Both the position numbers and the translations under genes were made by a program. DNA of 64,000 nucleotides from contig NC_058524.1 of assembly GCF_904849725.1 (NCBI RefSeq), positions 549,075,763 through 549,139,762 on the forward strand, in the 5' to 3' direction. A model generated the notes under the pieces. That model was not told the DNA's origin and did no database searches. It saw only the letters and a program-made list of their open reading frames with translations. This document shows positions 10,286-21,296 of this stretch, one piece after another; within the stretch, counting starts at the first letter, position 1, and each line of letters starts with the position of its first letter. Source of the stretch: Hordeum vulgare subsp. vulgare (Eukaryota; Streptophyta; Magnoliopsida; Poales; Poaceae).

Positions 10286-11848
10286 TGATGACCCACAAGT
10301 ATAGGGGGTCAATCATTGTCCTTTCGATAAGTAAGAGTGTCCAACTCAATGAGGAGCGGATGGAAATGACAAGTTGTTTTCAGCAAGGTAATTTATGCGA
10401 GCACTAAAATAGTGGAAACAAGTATTTTGATAGCAAGATAATTTTAACAAGTGACAAGTAGCAATAGTAACAAAAGGTGCAGCAAGGTAGCCCAATCCTT
10501 TTGTGGCAAAGGACAGGCCAAAAAAATTCTTATAATAGGCAAAGCATTCTTGAGGCCACACAGGAATTTCATCTAGTCACTTTCGTCATGTTGGGTTAAT
10601 TTGTGTTCGGTATTTTGATAATTTGATATGTGGGTGGACCAGTGCTTGGGTGATGTTCTTACTTGAACAAACCTCCCACTTATGATTAACCATCCTGCAA
10701 ACATCCACATCAACGAGAAAAATATTAGGAATAAATGCTAACCATAGCATTAAACATACAAATCCAAATCAGCCCCTTACGGAGTAGTGCATAGACTGGG
10801 GTTTAAGTTTCTATCACTCTCGCAATCCACCCTCTAGTTACTACTCCACAATGCATTCCCTTAGGCCCAAAGAAGGTGAAATGTTATGTAGCCTACATTC
10901 ACATAACACCACTAAGGGAATCACAACATTCATATCCTCAAAATATCGAACAAATATCAACTTCACATGACTACTTGCAACAAGATTTCTCCCGTGGCCT
11001 CAAGAACAAAAGTAACAACTCACAAGTGATAAACATGTTCATGATCAGAGAGGTATTAAATAGCATATTGGATTTGAATATATGATCTTCCACCAAATAA
11101 ACCATAAAGCATCAATTGCAAGATGTAATCAACACTACTAGTCACACCCCAGGTACCAATCCGAGGTTCCGATACAAGATTGAGCACAAGAGATGAACTA
11201 GGGTTTTGAGAGGAGATGATGCTGATGAAGATTGGCCTCCCCAAGATGATAGAGTTTTTGGTGATGACGATGGCCTCGATTTCCCCCTCCGAGAGGGAAG
11301 TTCCTCCACAAATTTGCTCCGCCGGAGGGCAAAAATCCTCATGCCCAGGTTCTGCCTCGAGACGACGGCACTTCGTCCTGAAAGTCCTCCTCTTATTTTT
11401 TTCAGGGCAAAAGAGAATTTATACGAGAAGATGATCTCCAGAGGTGGGCTAGGGGGACCACTAGACATCATGACGCGCCAAGGGGGCCTGGCGCGTACTG
11501 ATATCTAGTGCGTGCATGGTATCCCCCTCCATTACTTCTTCGCTCCAGTATTTTTTATTTATTATAAAATAAATCTCCGTAAAGTTTCAGCCCAATTAGA
11601 GATGTGCTGAACAGGTATCTGTGGCGTAGCTTTTCCAGGTCCGGAATTCCATATGTCGGCACTCTCCCACTTGATGTAAACCTTGCATATTATGAGAGTA
11701 AAGGCATTAGCATTACTCCACCAAGTGGCAAAATACATAAAAACACCATAAATAATGGTTTGGCATTAGAATTACTCCACCAAGTGGCAAAATGCATAAA
11801 AATACTATGAATAATGGTAACAAAACGTGATGCAAAATGGACGTATCA
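10286..11848 (-). repeat. 3' LTR of F2 (1563 bp)
   Basis: From tgatgacccacaag to ggacgtatca; pairs with 17532-19035. It carries a 59-bp tandem duplication (11703-11761 and 11762-11820) absent from the other LTR, which accounts for the length difference. TATA at 11417-11424 (minus), dyad at 11458-11510. Confidence 0.88.
11417..11510 (-). promoter_or_regulatory. F2 LTR core promoter: TATA box and nested inverted repeat
   Basis: Minus-strand TATAAATT at 11417-11424. About 34 bases upstream is an inverted repeat: outer arms ccactagacatca (11458-11470) with tgatatctagtg (11499-11510), inner perfect 8-bp stem acgcgcca (11473-11480) with tggcgcgt (11489-11496). The same pattern occurs in the right LTR (TATA 18669-18676; outer arms 18711-18723 and 18751-18763). 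Confidence 0.6.
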
Positions 11849-13433
11849 ACTCCCCCAAGCTTAGACCTTGCTTGTCCTCAAGCGAAAGCCGATAATGAAA
11901 ATCATGACCACATGATTTGAGAGAGAGGTATCGATAAAAAAATACGGACATAGTAGCATCATGCTCGTTATTACAATAGGAAATAAAAATTTATAAAATA
12001 CTTCATCACAACATTTTCATCATATAACTTTCATCATCAAGGCTTCTTATAAACAAGTAGAAATTCATCACAAGGTCGAAGTATGAATCATAAACTCTGT
12101 TGAAAACTAGCAAACTATGTTTTCAGTCAACTTTGCAACACAATTCATCATACTTTGAGGAAGGGTCACATATCTTAGCTTTTAAGCAAGTCTACATACT
12201 CAACCATCATTTAGTCTTCTATGATTGCTAACACTCACCGCATATATGAGCAAAAGGTTTCAATCGGATACATAGAAATATATGGGCTTATAGTGTTGCA
12301 TCCCGATGTATTCACCTCAAGGGTGATGTCAACAATAATAACTCATGACCACCCACATTCAGCTGGATATGTATGTCTAGATATTTCCCCACCACACGAT
12401 GCTTGCCAAAGAGAAGAAAGAGGAAGTAGAAGAAAATACTTTGACTCTTGCAGAAAATTAAATGCATAAAGGTAAAAGATAGGCCCTTCGCACAGGGAAG
12501 CAGAGGTTGTCATGCGCTTTTTGGTTGTATGCTAAATCTCTTAGTAGAAAGGAACATTACGTTATATTTCCCCTTATGATGGCAACCTTTATTATGGAGT
12601 CCGTCGCTTTTATTATTGCCATCACAAGTTTGTACAACGCTTAATTCCCCTAACACTAAATGATTAAACATGTCTAGAAGCAATTTTTATTGCTTTGTGC
12701 ACCGATGACAACTTACTTGAAGGATCTTAATCAATCCATAGGTAGGTATGGTGGACTCTTGAAACATGGATTTGGGTTTATGGTTTTGAAAGCACAACTA
12801 GTATCTCTACTTAGTGCGGATTTTTGGCTAGCAAAGGTATTGGGAAAGCACCACATGTTAGAGGATCTATAACAATATAACTTCTATGTGAATGTGAACA
12901 AGCATAAATCATTATGTTGTCTTCCTTGTCCAATGCCAATAGTTTTGGCATATTATAATTAATGGGGGCTCACAATCATAAAAGATGTCATGGATAGTGT
13001 ATTTTCATGTAAATCATCTCTTCCCTTATTAATTCTTTCATGTGTTGCATCACCGATCAATGTTATATTTGTCAACCTTCAACAAATTTTACCACTTATA
13101 CTTTTCCTTATGTGATGTCACTACTTACTATAAGATTGGCATATGATCTTTTTCATTATTTTCCTTTATTTTGATTGCAGCAAGAAAGTAAATAATAAAA
13201 ACTCAAACTAATTTTATTATATAACTCTCACTCGGTTACATAGATAGATAGATAGATCACGAAACTAGCACTCAAAAGAAAAGGATTGAACTAAACTTTT
13301 ATTTGACTAAATTTCAAATTAGGTAAAGATTAAACTAAGATGGATAAAGATAAATAAGAGTGATGGTGATACAATACCGGGGCGCCTCCCCCAAGCTTGT
13401 CACAAGCCAAGGGGGTTGCCCATACCCGTGTAG
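11849..13433 (-). other. F2 3' internal non-coding region with terminal and internal polypurine tracts
   Basis: Terminal PPT next to the LTR: plus-strand actcccccaagctt (11849-11862), minus AAGCTTGGGGGAGT. A second near-identical motif, cctcccccaagctt (13385-13398), lies just after the accessory ORF stop. Between them I see AT-rich sequence and a short gatagatagata run (about 13242-13256), but no gene. Confidence 0.65.
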
Positions 13434-13844
13434 TCAAGTCTCCTTCTTTGGTGGTGAAGATGAAGGTGGTGATGATATGTTTTTCTTCTCCAACTTCCAT
13501 GTGAGGCTAAAATTATCCGCCCTCACACCCTCATTCTCCAACTCCAGCTTTAACATCTTTTCACATAATGCGTCTTTGCTCTCCTGCAGAAAATGGGAAG
13601 GAATAAATTGGACCTTAGGTTTGTACTTGTTGGGGAGGCATGACTTCTTGAATTCCACGTGCATATCTCCGGATTGAGGATGTGGAACTTCCTCTTCCTC
13701 GGAGCTATCCCCCTTAGCTTCCTTCATATCCTCGTCTTCCTCCTCTTCCGTAGTGCAGCCATAGTGATCCACCTCTCCGTAGACCCTAGGGTTTGCGACG
13801 AAATCAGAGATGTATCTCTCTCCCTCCGAATCTTGAGAGGACAT
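13434..13844 (-). CDS. F2 accessory ORF downstream of pol, acidic, coiled-coil-like
   Basis: Open frame of 136 codons starting at the first ATG (13842-13844; MSSQDSEGE) and ending just before the internal PPT-like motif. The protein has a Glu/Asp-rich segment (EEEEDEDMKEAKGDSSEEEE) at roughly residues 36-60 and a heptad-like charged segment near residues 100-125 (EKMLKLELENEGVRADN). It has a Ser/Pro/Lys tail. It has no transmembrane segment or signal peptide, so it is not a typical envelope protein. I do not recognise a family. It lies after integrase, in the place of the extra ORF of Athila-like elements. A TATA-like box (13925-13933) and an LTR-like inverted repeat (14000-14052) sit upstream. 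The frame is intact although gag-pol around it is ruined. Confidence 0.5.
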   Translation of the reverse strand: MSSQDSEGERYISDFVANPRVYGEVDHYGCTTEEEEDEDMKEAKGDSSEEEEVPHPQSGDMHVEFKKSCLPNKYKPKVQFIPSHFLQESKDALCEKMLKLELENEGVRADNFSLTWKLEKKNISSPPSSSPPKKET

Positions 13845-13924
13845 AATTTCACATCTGCCAGGGAAAACAACTCGAAACAAGAACAGAGGATTTCACTGTG
13901 GTACCGGGGTCAAATCACCGGGAG

Positions 13925-14160
13925 ATATATATAGAGAACTTTTTTACGAGGAAATACGTGTTCCGCAATAAAACGGAGCCAGGAAGGTTCCCGAGGGGCC
14001 CACTAGACATCAAGCCACGCTAGGGGGCCTGGCACACCCTGGTGTCTAGTGGCCACCTAGGTTGCCTTCCTGTGTGTTTCCCACTTTCCCAATTTTTCTA
14101 ATATTCCAAAACAACCAGAAAATATTTTTGCGGATTTTTCTGAGCCCGTTTACTTACCGT
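13925..14160 (-). promoter_or_regulatory. Internal LTR-like promoter segment before the F2 accessory ORF
   Basis: Non-coding interval between integrase and the accessory ORF. It contains the same inverted repeat as the F2 LTR promoter: ccactagacatca (14000-14012) with tggtgtctagtgg (14040-14052). A minus-strand TATATATA lies at 13925-13933, about 80 bases before the ATG. Upstream purine/T-rich sequence also parallels the LTR. Promoter function is inference. Confidence 0.45.
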
Positions 14161-14161
14161 A

Positions 14162-16825
14162 TCACATACCCATTCCTTCTAAGGGTTCTGGAGTGTTCTT
14201 AAAGGTCTCCCTAATGTGCTTCTCTGGTGTCATGGTTTGGATAATATTTGTTTCAACATTAATTGGTGTACCTAAGATATAGTGCTTTATTCTTTGTCCA
14301 TTGACCACCTTCGAGTTAGTGCCTTCGGTATTATTGATCTTAATAGCCTGAGACCGATAAAATTCTTCGATGATATATAGCCCTTCCCATTTGGAGAGAA
14401 GTTCTGCTGCAAAAAATTTAAGACGAGAATTGTACAATAGAACATATTCACCAACTTTGAATTCTCGCTTTTGGATTATTTTGTCATGCCATCTTTTAAC
14501 TTTTTCTTTGAATAGTTTGGCATTTTCATAGGCTTGGGTTCTCCATTCATCTAATGACCTAATATCAAATAACCTCTATTCACCAGCAAGTTTGAAATCA
14601 TAGTTGAGTTCTTTCATTTCCCAATAAGCTTTATGTTCTAACTCAAGAGGTAAATGACATGATTTCCCATAAACCATTTTATAAGGAGACATACCCATTG
14701 GATTTCTATAAGCTATTCTATAGGACCATAATGCATCATCTAATTTATTTGACCAATTCTTTCAAGGCCTATTGACAGTCTTTTGCAATATTAATTTTAT
14801 TTCTCTATTGGTTAATTCTACTTGACCACTAGACTGAGGATGATAGGGAGATGCAATTCTATGGTTAACATCATATCTAACAAGCAACTTACGAAAAGTA
14901 CCAGGAATAAGGTGCGAACCACCAATAGTCATTAAGTATCTAGGGACTCCAAAACATGGGAAAATAACTTTCTTAAGCATCTTAATAGAGGTGTTATGAT
15001 CAACACTATTGGTTGGAATAGCTTCAACCCATTTAGTGACATAATCAACGACAACTAAAATATGTGTATCCCATATAATCAAATCCCCAAACATCAAATG
15101 GTTAAATAACAAGTGAATAATTCATAGGCATTTCATGACGTCTACTAATATCAACAATTCTTTGACATTCATAAAAAGAGAGAACAAACTTACGAGCATC
15201 TTTGAAAAGAGTAGGCCAATAAAATCCAGACTATAATACCTTGTGTGCAGTTCTATCTCCCGCATGGTGTCCTCCATAAGCCTCAGAGTGACACTTCTGA
15301 AGGATTTCTTCCTATTCATTCTCAGGTATACAATGTCTAATAATACTATTTACTCCCTCTTTATAAAGATGTGGGTCATCCCAAAAGTAATGTCTTAAAT
15401 CAAAGAAGAAATTTTTTTTCTTTTGTTGATAGGTGAAACTAGGTGGTATGTATTTAGCAACAATGTAATTAGGAAAATTAGCAAACCATGGTGTGTTATG
15501 AGAAACAATGACCACAGCTAGTTGTTCATCGGGAAAGCTATCATCAATAGGTAGTGGGTCATCAAGAACATTTACTAACCTAGAAAAGTTATCCGCTATG
15601 GGGTTCTCATCTCCCTTCCTATCAATGATATGCAAATCAAATTCTTGAAGAACGAGAACCCACCTAATAAGTCTAGGCTTAGAATCTTTATTTTCCATAA
15701 GATATTTAATAGAAGCATGATTAGTGTGAACAATTACTTTAGAATCAACAATGTAAGATCTAAATTTATCACAAGCAAATACAACTGCTAAGAATTATTT
15801 TTTAGTGGCAGCATAATTTCTTTGGGCACTGTCTATAGTTTTACTAGCATAATGGATAACATTTAATTTCTTATCAACTCTTTGCCCTAGAACAACAACA
15901 ACATCATAATCACTAGCATCACACATAATTTACAAAGGCAAGTTCCAATTAGGTGGTTGAACAATAGGTGCGGAAGTTAAGGCTTTCTTAATTGTTGCAA
16001 AGGCTTCTACATAATCATCATCAAAAACGAAAGGAACATCCTTGTGTAATAAATTAGTAAGAGGCCTAGAAATTTTAGAGAAGTCTTTGATAAACCTCCT
16101 ATAGAAGCCAGCATGGCCAACGGATACTTTTGATATCCTTAGTACATGGCATATTCTCAATTGCATCAACTTTAGCCTTATCCACCTCAATACCTCGTTC
16201 GGAAATTTTATGGCCCAAGACATTACCTTCGTTAACCATAAAGTGGCACTTCTGTCAATTCGATCACATCTCTACAAAACTCGATCAAGGTTAGTTTGCT
16301 CACATCTCTACAAAACTCGATCAAGGTTGCTTAAGCAATCATCAAAATAAGGGTCTACCAAATATTATGGGGAAAATTATCTTGCGGTGAGCCAAGTACT
16401 AGAAAATCAGTAGGGTATTTTACTTTTTCACACCAGACTTCAACATCTCTATCAATCCCAAGTGGCATGATGGTGTCACTATTAGCAAGTTTAATAGTAA
16501 CATCTATGTCTTCTATTATAGCGGGTGCTATCTCATGCATAATTTCTTGATATAAGGTAAAAGGGATAGCACTAACACTAGCACACATATCACATAAACC
16601 ATGATAGCAATGATCTCCTATTTTGACTGAAACGACAGGCATGCCAACAACATGTCTATTCTTATCCTTAGTATGAGGTTTGGCAATTCTAGCAGCTTCA
16701 TTACAGAAATAAATATCATGCCCATCAATATTGTCTACCAAGAGATCTTTAAACATAGCAGTACTAGGTTCTACCTTGATTTTCTCAGACAATTTGGTTG
16801 TTCTAACATAACTTTTGTTAACCAT
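14162..16825 (-). pseudogene. pol: F2 pol pseudogene: protease, RT/RNase H fragment, integrase
   Basis: Fragments in Gypsy order on the minus strand. Protease (16355-16825) has CDMCASVSAIPFTLY where the family has D-x-G-A, so the catalytic-loop Gly is Cys. RT survives only as its C-terminal part (15930-16223; GHAGFYRRFIKDFSKISRPLTNLL is diagnostic); the YxDD core is missing because only about 130 bases separate it from protease. The RNase H end is at 15312-15698 ([32 protein letters not shown]). The integrase zinc region (15122-15319) is frameshifted. The integrase core (14762-15112) has VVVDYVTKWVEAIPT and GQVELTNREIK, but TIGGSH replaces the S-D-G-G-S catalytic Asp motif. The C-terminal module (14162-14437) has KWEGLYIIEEFYRSQAIKI and VVNGQRIKHY. 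Function is lost; several stops and frameshifts separate the parts. Confidence 0.85.
16264..16328. repeat. 29-bp direct duplication inside the F2 pol deletion junction
   Basis: tcacatctctacaaaactcg... occurs at 16264-16292 and again at 16300-16328, 36 bp apart. It lies where the RT core is missing, so it probably marks the repair event that removed RT. Confidence 0.7.
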
Positions 16826-17462
16826 AGTTGAAGATTTAGCATGTTCCTTATCCTAAAAGGGAAAGGTGGTTTCTCAATGTAAGGAGTAGGCACAACTGGG
16901 TCCACATTGTAAATGATAGTTTCATCCTCAACTTTAATTGGTTGTTCATTTTTCTCTTTAATAGATGGATGATATTTAAACCATTTCTCTTTAGGGAGAT
17001 CAACATGAGAAGCAAAGGTTTCACAGAATGAGGCTACTATCTCAAAGTCAAGTCCATACTTAGTGCTATAATCATTGCAAGCATTGGTATTCATAAAAGA
17101 TTTAACAGAATCAAACTTAAGTTTTATACCTATCTCTTTACCTTATCGAGCTCCCAATCTTTAGAGTTGAGGTTAATTCATTCCAAAAGATCCCACCTAA
17201 ATTCAATAGTCTTCTTCATAAAAGAACCAAAAAGAGAAGTATCAAGCATGGTTTGATCATTACAAGAAAGTCGAGCATAAAAATTCTGAATAATAATTTC
17301 TCTCGAGAGCTCATTATTGGGGCATGAATACAACATTGACTTCAGCCTTCCCCGATCTAGAGAAATACTTTCTCCTTCATGAGGCCAAAAAGTATAGATA
17401 CAATTCCGATCACGATGAACAAGATGCATAGGATATAATTTTTGGTGAAACGCCAATTGCAA
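16771..17462 (-). pseudogene. gag: F2 gag remnant
   Basis: Minus-strand open pieces 17178-17462 and 16771-17094. The first holds a gag-like segment (NNELSREIIIQNFYARLS..D..MLDT, then KKTIEFRWDLLE), which resembles the C-terminal part of the Retrotrans_gag domain. The second is a gag-protease linker rich in charged residues. The leader runs into gag within about 170 bases of the PBS, so most of the N-terminal capsid region is missing. Stops and a frameshift near 16850 separate it from protease. Confidence 0.65.
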
Positions 17463-17501
17463 TCGATTCCAACTCCAAGATCGCTTACCAAAGGCGCTTC
17501 A

Positions 17502-17520
17502 CTCCCAGGTAACGGCGCCA
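17502..17520 (-). promoter_or_regulatory. F2 PBS (tRNA-Asp type, imperfect)
   Basis: Minus strand TGGCGCCGTTACCTGGGAG, close to the tRNA-Asp PBS TGGCGCCGTTGCCGGGGA. It lies 11 bases from the LTR boundary at 17532. Confidence 0.7.
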
Positions 17521-17531
17521 AAAAAGTGTCT

Positions 17532-19035
17532 TGATGACCCACAAGTATAGGGGGTCAATCATAGTCCGTTCGATAAGTAAGAGTGTCGAACCCAACGAGG
17601 AGCGGAAAGAAATGACAATTGTTTTCAGCAAGGTAATTTCTACAAGCGCTGAAATAGCGGTAACAAGTTGTTTGATAGCAAGATAATTGTAAAAAGTGAC
17701 AAGTAGCAATAGTAAAAATATGTGCAGCAAGGTAGACCAATCCTTTTGTGGCAAAGGACATGCCAAAAGAATTTCTTATAATAGGCAAAGCGTTCTTGAG
17801 GGCACACAAGAATTTCATCTAGTCGCTATTGTCATTTTGGGTTAATTCACGTTCGGTATTTTGATAATTTGATATGTGGGTGGGCCGGTGCTTGGGTGTT
17901 GTTCTTGAAAAAAACTCTCACTTATGATTAACCCTCCCACAAACATCCGTAACTACGAGAAAAGTTCTAAGAATAATTTCTAACCATAGCATTAAACATA
18001 AGGATCGAAATCTGCCCTTACAGAGTAGTGCATAGACTGGGATTTAAGTTTCTGTCACTCTCACAATCCACCCTCTAATTAATACTCCACAATGAATTCC
18101 CTTAGGCCCAAAGATGATGAAGTGTTATGTAGTCGACGTTCACATAACACCACTAAGGGAATCACAACATTCATATCATCAAAATATCAAACAAATATCA
18201 ACTTCACATGACTACTTGCAACATGATTTCTCCCGTGGACTCAAGAACAAAAGTAACTACTCACAAGTGATAAACATGTTCATGATCAGATAGGTATTAA
18301 ATAGCATATTGGATCTGAACATATGACCTTCCACCAAGTAAACCATAAAGCATCAAGTACAAGATGTAATCAACACTACTAGTCACACCCCAGGTAACAA
18401 TCCGAGGTTCCAGTACAACATTGAGCACTAGAAATGAACTAGGGTTTTGAGAGGAGATGGTGTTGATGAATACATTGATGAAGATTTGCCTCCCCAAGAT
18501 GACAGGGTTGTTGGTGATGACGATGGCCTTGATTTCACCCTCCGGGAGGGAAGTTTCTCCGATGGAATCGCTCCACCGGATGGCAAAAGTGCTCGTGCCC
18601 AGGTTCCGCCTCGAGACAGCATGACTTCATCCCAAAAGTCCACCTCTTTTTTTTTCAAGGCAAAAGGGAATTTATACGAGAAGATTATCCCCAAATGTGG
18701 GCCAGGGGGCCCACTAGACATCAGGTCACGCCAGGGGGGCTGGCGCGCCATGGTGTCTAGTGGGCGCTTGGTAGCCCTCCTCCGGTACTTCTTCACTCCA
18801 GCATTTTTTATTTTTTATAGAATAAATCTCAAGTTTCAGCCTAATTTGAGATGTGGAGAACATGTATCTTTGACGTAGCTTTTTCAGGTCCAGAATTCCA
18901 TCTATCGACATTCTCCCACTTGATGTAAACCTTGCATATTATGAGAGAAAAGTCATTAGAATTACTTCACCAAGTGTCAAAATTCATGAAAACACTATAA
19001 ATAATAGTAACAAAACATGATGCAAAATGGACGTA
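17532..19035 (-). repeat. 5' LTR of F2 (about 1504 bp)
   Basis: Begins tgatgacccacaag, ends gcaaaatggacgta, lacking the final tca seen at 11846-11848. Homologous to 10286-11848 throughout. Divergence is clearly visible by eye, so the insertion is not recent. Confidence 0.86.
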
Positions 19036-19038
19036 CCC

Positions 19039-20042
19039 GAGCAGGCTAGCACAAAAATAACATAGATCGAAAGAGGCGAGGCCTCTTGCCTAGGAACCTC
19101 CTAAGCTACTCCTAGTCGTGAGCGGCCTCCACGTAGTAGTAGGTACCATCGGGGTAGTAGTCGTCGTCAGCAAGATAAGCCATCCCCTGGTCTCCGTCAT
19201 CTGAGTGTGACAATCGTATCAAGGGGAAAATAGGGGGAAAAGCAACAGTGAGTACTCATCCAAAGTACTTGCAAGACTGACATCAGAACTATGGTAAGTA
19301 TGCATCACTATCAAAGGAATGTGGCTATATCTTTGGACTGACTACAGAATGCAAGAATGGAGAGAAGGTCTAGTCCTATCGAAGACTAGCATCTTCAATG
19401 TCTTGCAGCATTAGAAGAGTACATATCGGTATCATATTAATAGTCATATTGTTGCAGCAAATTTAATTAAGTCGCGCCCAGAGATTGTTCCTTGACTCCC
19501 TACGAGAAAGCAACCTCGGAGCCAATCATTGTAGTTAAGTCACAGTTCTAGTTGTATTAGATCAAGATACAATCCCAAGTCATCCTGTTATCGTGTACAC
19601 GTCTATTCGAATAGTTCAATTCATACTTGTAGGGGTGCACCCCATTTCCCAACATGCTAGATCAACTCTGGTCGGACACACTTTCCTATGTCATGCCCAC
19701 CTCGGAAGATCAACAAGTCACAGCGCTACCTAGGCTCAACATAGATGCCAGCCCGATGGTCTACATCCTAAGCGTGGAGGGGTCTTGGGCCAATCGCCCT
19801 TTGCGCTCCTGCATGTTGCGTGGGTGGCCAAGATCAGTCCTCACACCTCTAATGCAAGATTAATGCTTATGCAGACCACTCGGGCACGTGCAGCTCAATG
19901 CCGACGTCCGGAGAGCTTCGGCTGATACAACGATGCTGAGTACCCATAACTTATCTCGCATGAAGGTTTGTGCGAAAAAGGTCAACGGCCAACTTAGATC
20001 AAATACCCAAATCCTATTAATGTTTTAATTAACTTGAGGCGG
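19039..20042 (-). mobile_element. E0 long LTR, segment 2
   Basis: Continues the E0 LTR from before F2 ('ggctagcacaaaaataacatagatcgaaagaggcg') and stops at the outer plus-strand Gypsy insertion. The last five bases, ggcgg (20038-20042), are the TSD repeated at 38893-38897. A 69-codon frame at 19654-19863 has no motif. No gene. Confidence 0.65.
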
Positions 20043-20811
20043 TGATACGTCTCCGTTGTATCTACTTTTCTGAACTCTTTTGCCCTTGTTTAGGACTCTA
20101 ATTTGCATGATTTGAATGGAACTAACCCGGACTGATGTTGTTTTCAGCAAAATTGCCATGGTGTTGTTTTTGTGCACAAATATAAGTTCTCGAAACGTCC
20201 TGAAAATTTACGGAGATTTTTTCTGGAATAAAAGAAAAATACATGCGCAAAGATCCACCGGAGGGGGCGTGCCAGTGGGCCACAAGCCCACAAGCCGCGG
20301 CCACCCACCTAGGTCGCGCCGTGCAGGCTTGTGGGGCCCACGTGGCACCACCGCCCCCAATCTCAGCTCTATATCTTCCGTTTTGCCTGGAAAAAAATCA
20401 GAGAGAAGGTTTCATCGCGTTTTGCAATACGGAGGCGCCGCCACATCCTGTTCTTCATCTGGAGGGCAGATTTGGAGTCCGTTTCGGGCTCCGGAGAGGG
20501 GAAATCGTCGCCATCGTCATCATCAACCTTTCTCCATCGACAATTCCATGATGCCCTTCATCGTTCGTGAGTAATCTCATCGTAGGCTTGCTGGACGGTG
20601 ATGAGTTGGATGAGATCTATCATGTAATCGAGTTAGTTCTTGACGGGGATTGATCCCTAGTATCCACTATGTTCTAGATTGATGTTGCTACTACTTGGCT
20701 ATGCTTAATGCTTGTCACTAGGGCCCGAGTGCCATGATTTCAGATCTGAACCTATTATGTTGTCGCCAATATATGTGTGTTTTAGATCCTATCTTGCAAG
20801 TTGTAGTCACC
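20043..20811 (+). repeat. Outer element 5' LTR, first part
   Basis: Matches 37297-38064. Interrupted after the TSD tcacc (20807-20811) by the inner element. It contains the dyad (20275-20288 with 20326-20341), TATA-like tatat (20370-20374) and an 8-codon ORF ending at a GTGAGTAA donor-like site (GT at 20567). Confidence 0.9.
20275..20374 (+). promoter_or_regulatory. Outer LTR core promoter: inverted repeat and TATA
   Basis: Outer arms gtgggccacaagcc (20275-20288) and ggcttgtggggcccac (20326-20341), GC-rich centre, then ctctatatc at about 20367-20375. The 3' LTR counterpart is 37529-37628. Confidence 0.55.
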
Positions 20812-21044
20812 TGATACGTCTCCATCGTATCTACTTTTCCAAACTCTTTTGCCCTTGTTTTGGACTCTAATTTGCATGATTTGAATGGAACTAACCCGGA
20901 CTGATGTTGTTTTCAGCAGAATTGCCATGGTGTTGTTTTTTGTACAGAAATGAAAGTTCTCGGAACGTCATGAAAATTTACGGAGAATATTTCTGGAAAA
21001 TAAGAAAAATACCTGCGCAAAGATCCGCCGGAGGGGATGGGCCA

Positions 21045-21142
21045 GTGGGCCACAAGCCCTATTGCCGCGCCCCCCCTGGTCACGGCAACCAAGCTTGTGG
21101 GGCCCACATGGGTCTGCCGGCCCCAACTCCAGCTCTATAAAT
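21045..21142 (+). promoter_or_regulatory. Inner element LTR promoter: nested inverted repeat plus TATA box
   Basis: Outer arms gtgggccacaagcc (21045-21058) and gcttgtggggcccac (21093-21107). Inner stem ttgccgcg (21062-21069) with cacggcaa (21081-21088). tataaat lies at 21136-21142. The 3' LTR copy is 29425-29520. Confidence 0.6.
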
Positions 21143-21269
21143 TCACTTTCGTCCAAAAAAATCAAGAGAGAAGATTTCATCGCGTTTGTGATACGGAGGC
21201 GCCGCCACATCCTGTTCTTCATCTGGAGGGCAGATCTGGAGTCCGTTTCGGGCTCCTCTCCAATTCCAT

Positions 21270-21296
21270 GAAGCTCTTCATCGTTCGTGAGTAATC
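21270..21296 (+). promoter_or_regulatory. Eight-codon leader ORF overlapping a splice-donor-like GTGAGTAA
   Basis: The ORF reads MKLFIVRE then TAA, about 130 bases after the TATA box; its last codons CGT GAG TAA contain a GTGAGTAA donor consensus (GT at 21287). The same pattern occurs in the other plus-strand LTRs and in element S (MTSPMMRE then TAG). Function inferred from conservation only. Confidence 0.4.

Larger units (their letters stand above)
10286..19038 (-). mobile_element. Ty3/Gypsy element 'F2' with decayed gag-pol and an accessory ORF
   Basis: Two LTRs (10286-11848 and 17532-19035) in the same orientation flank an internal region with a PBS at the right and a polypurine tract at the left, so it reads on the minus strand. 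Order along the transcript: gag remnant, protease, RT/RNase H, integrase with a C-terminal GPY/F-like module, then a short acidic accessory ORF. That is Gypsy order. The expected TSD gtgaa (10281-10285) is not intact at the right, where the last three LTR bases and the TSD read cccgagca. RT core and most of gag are deleted and many frames are broken, so it cannot move by itself. By memory the LTR resembles Fatima-type elements; unverified. Confidence 0.85.
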
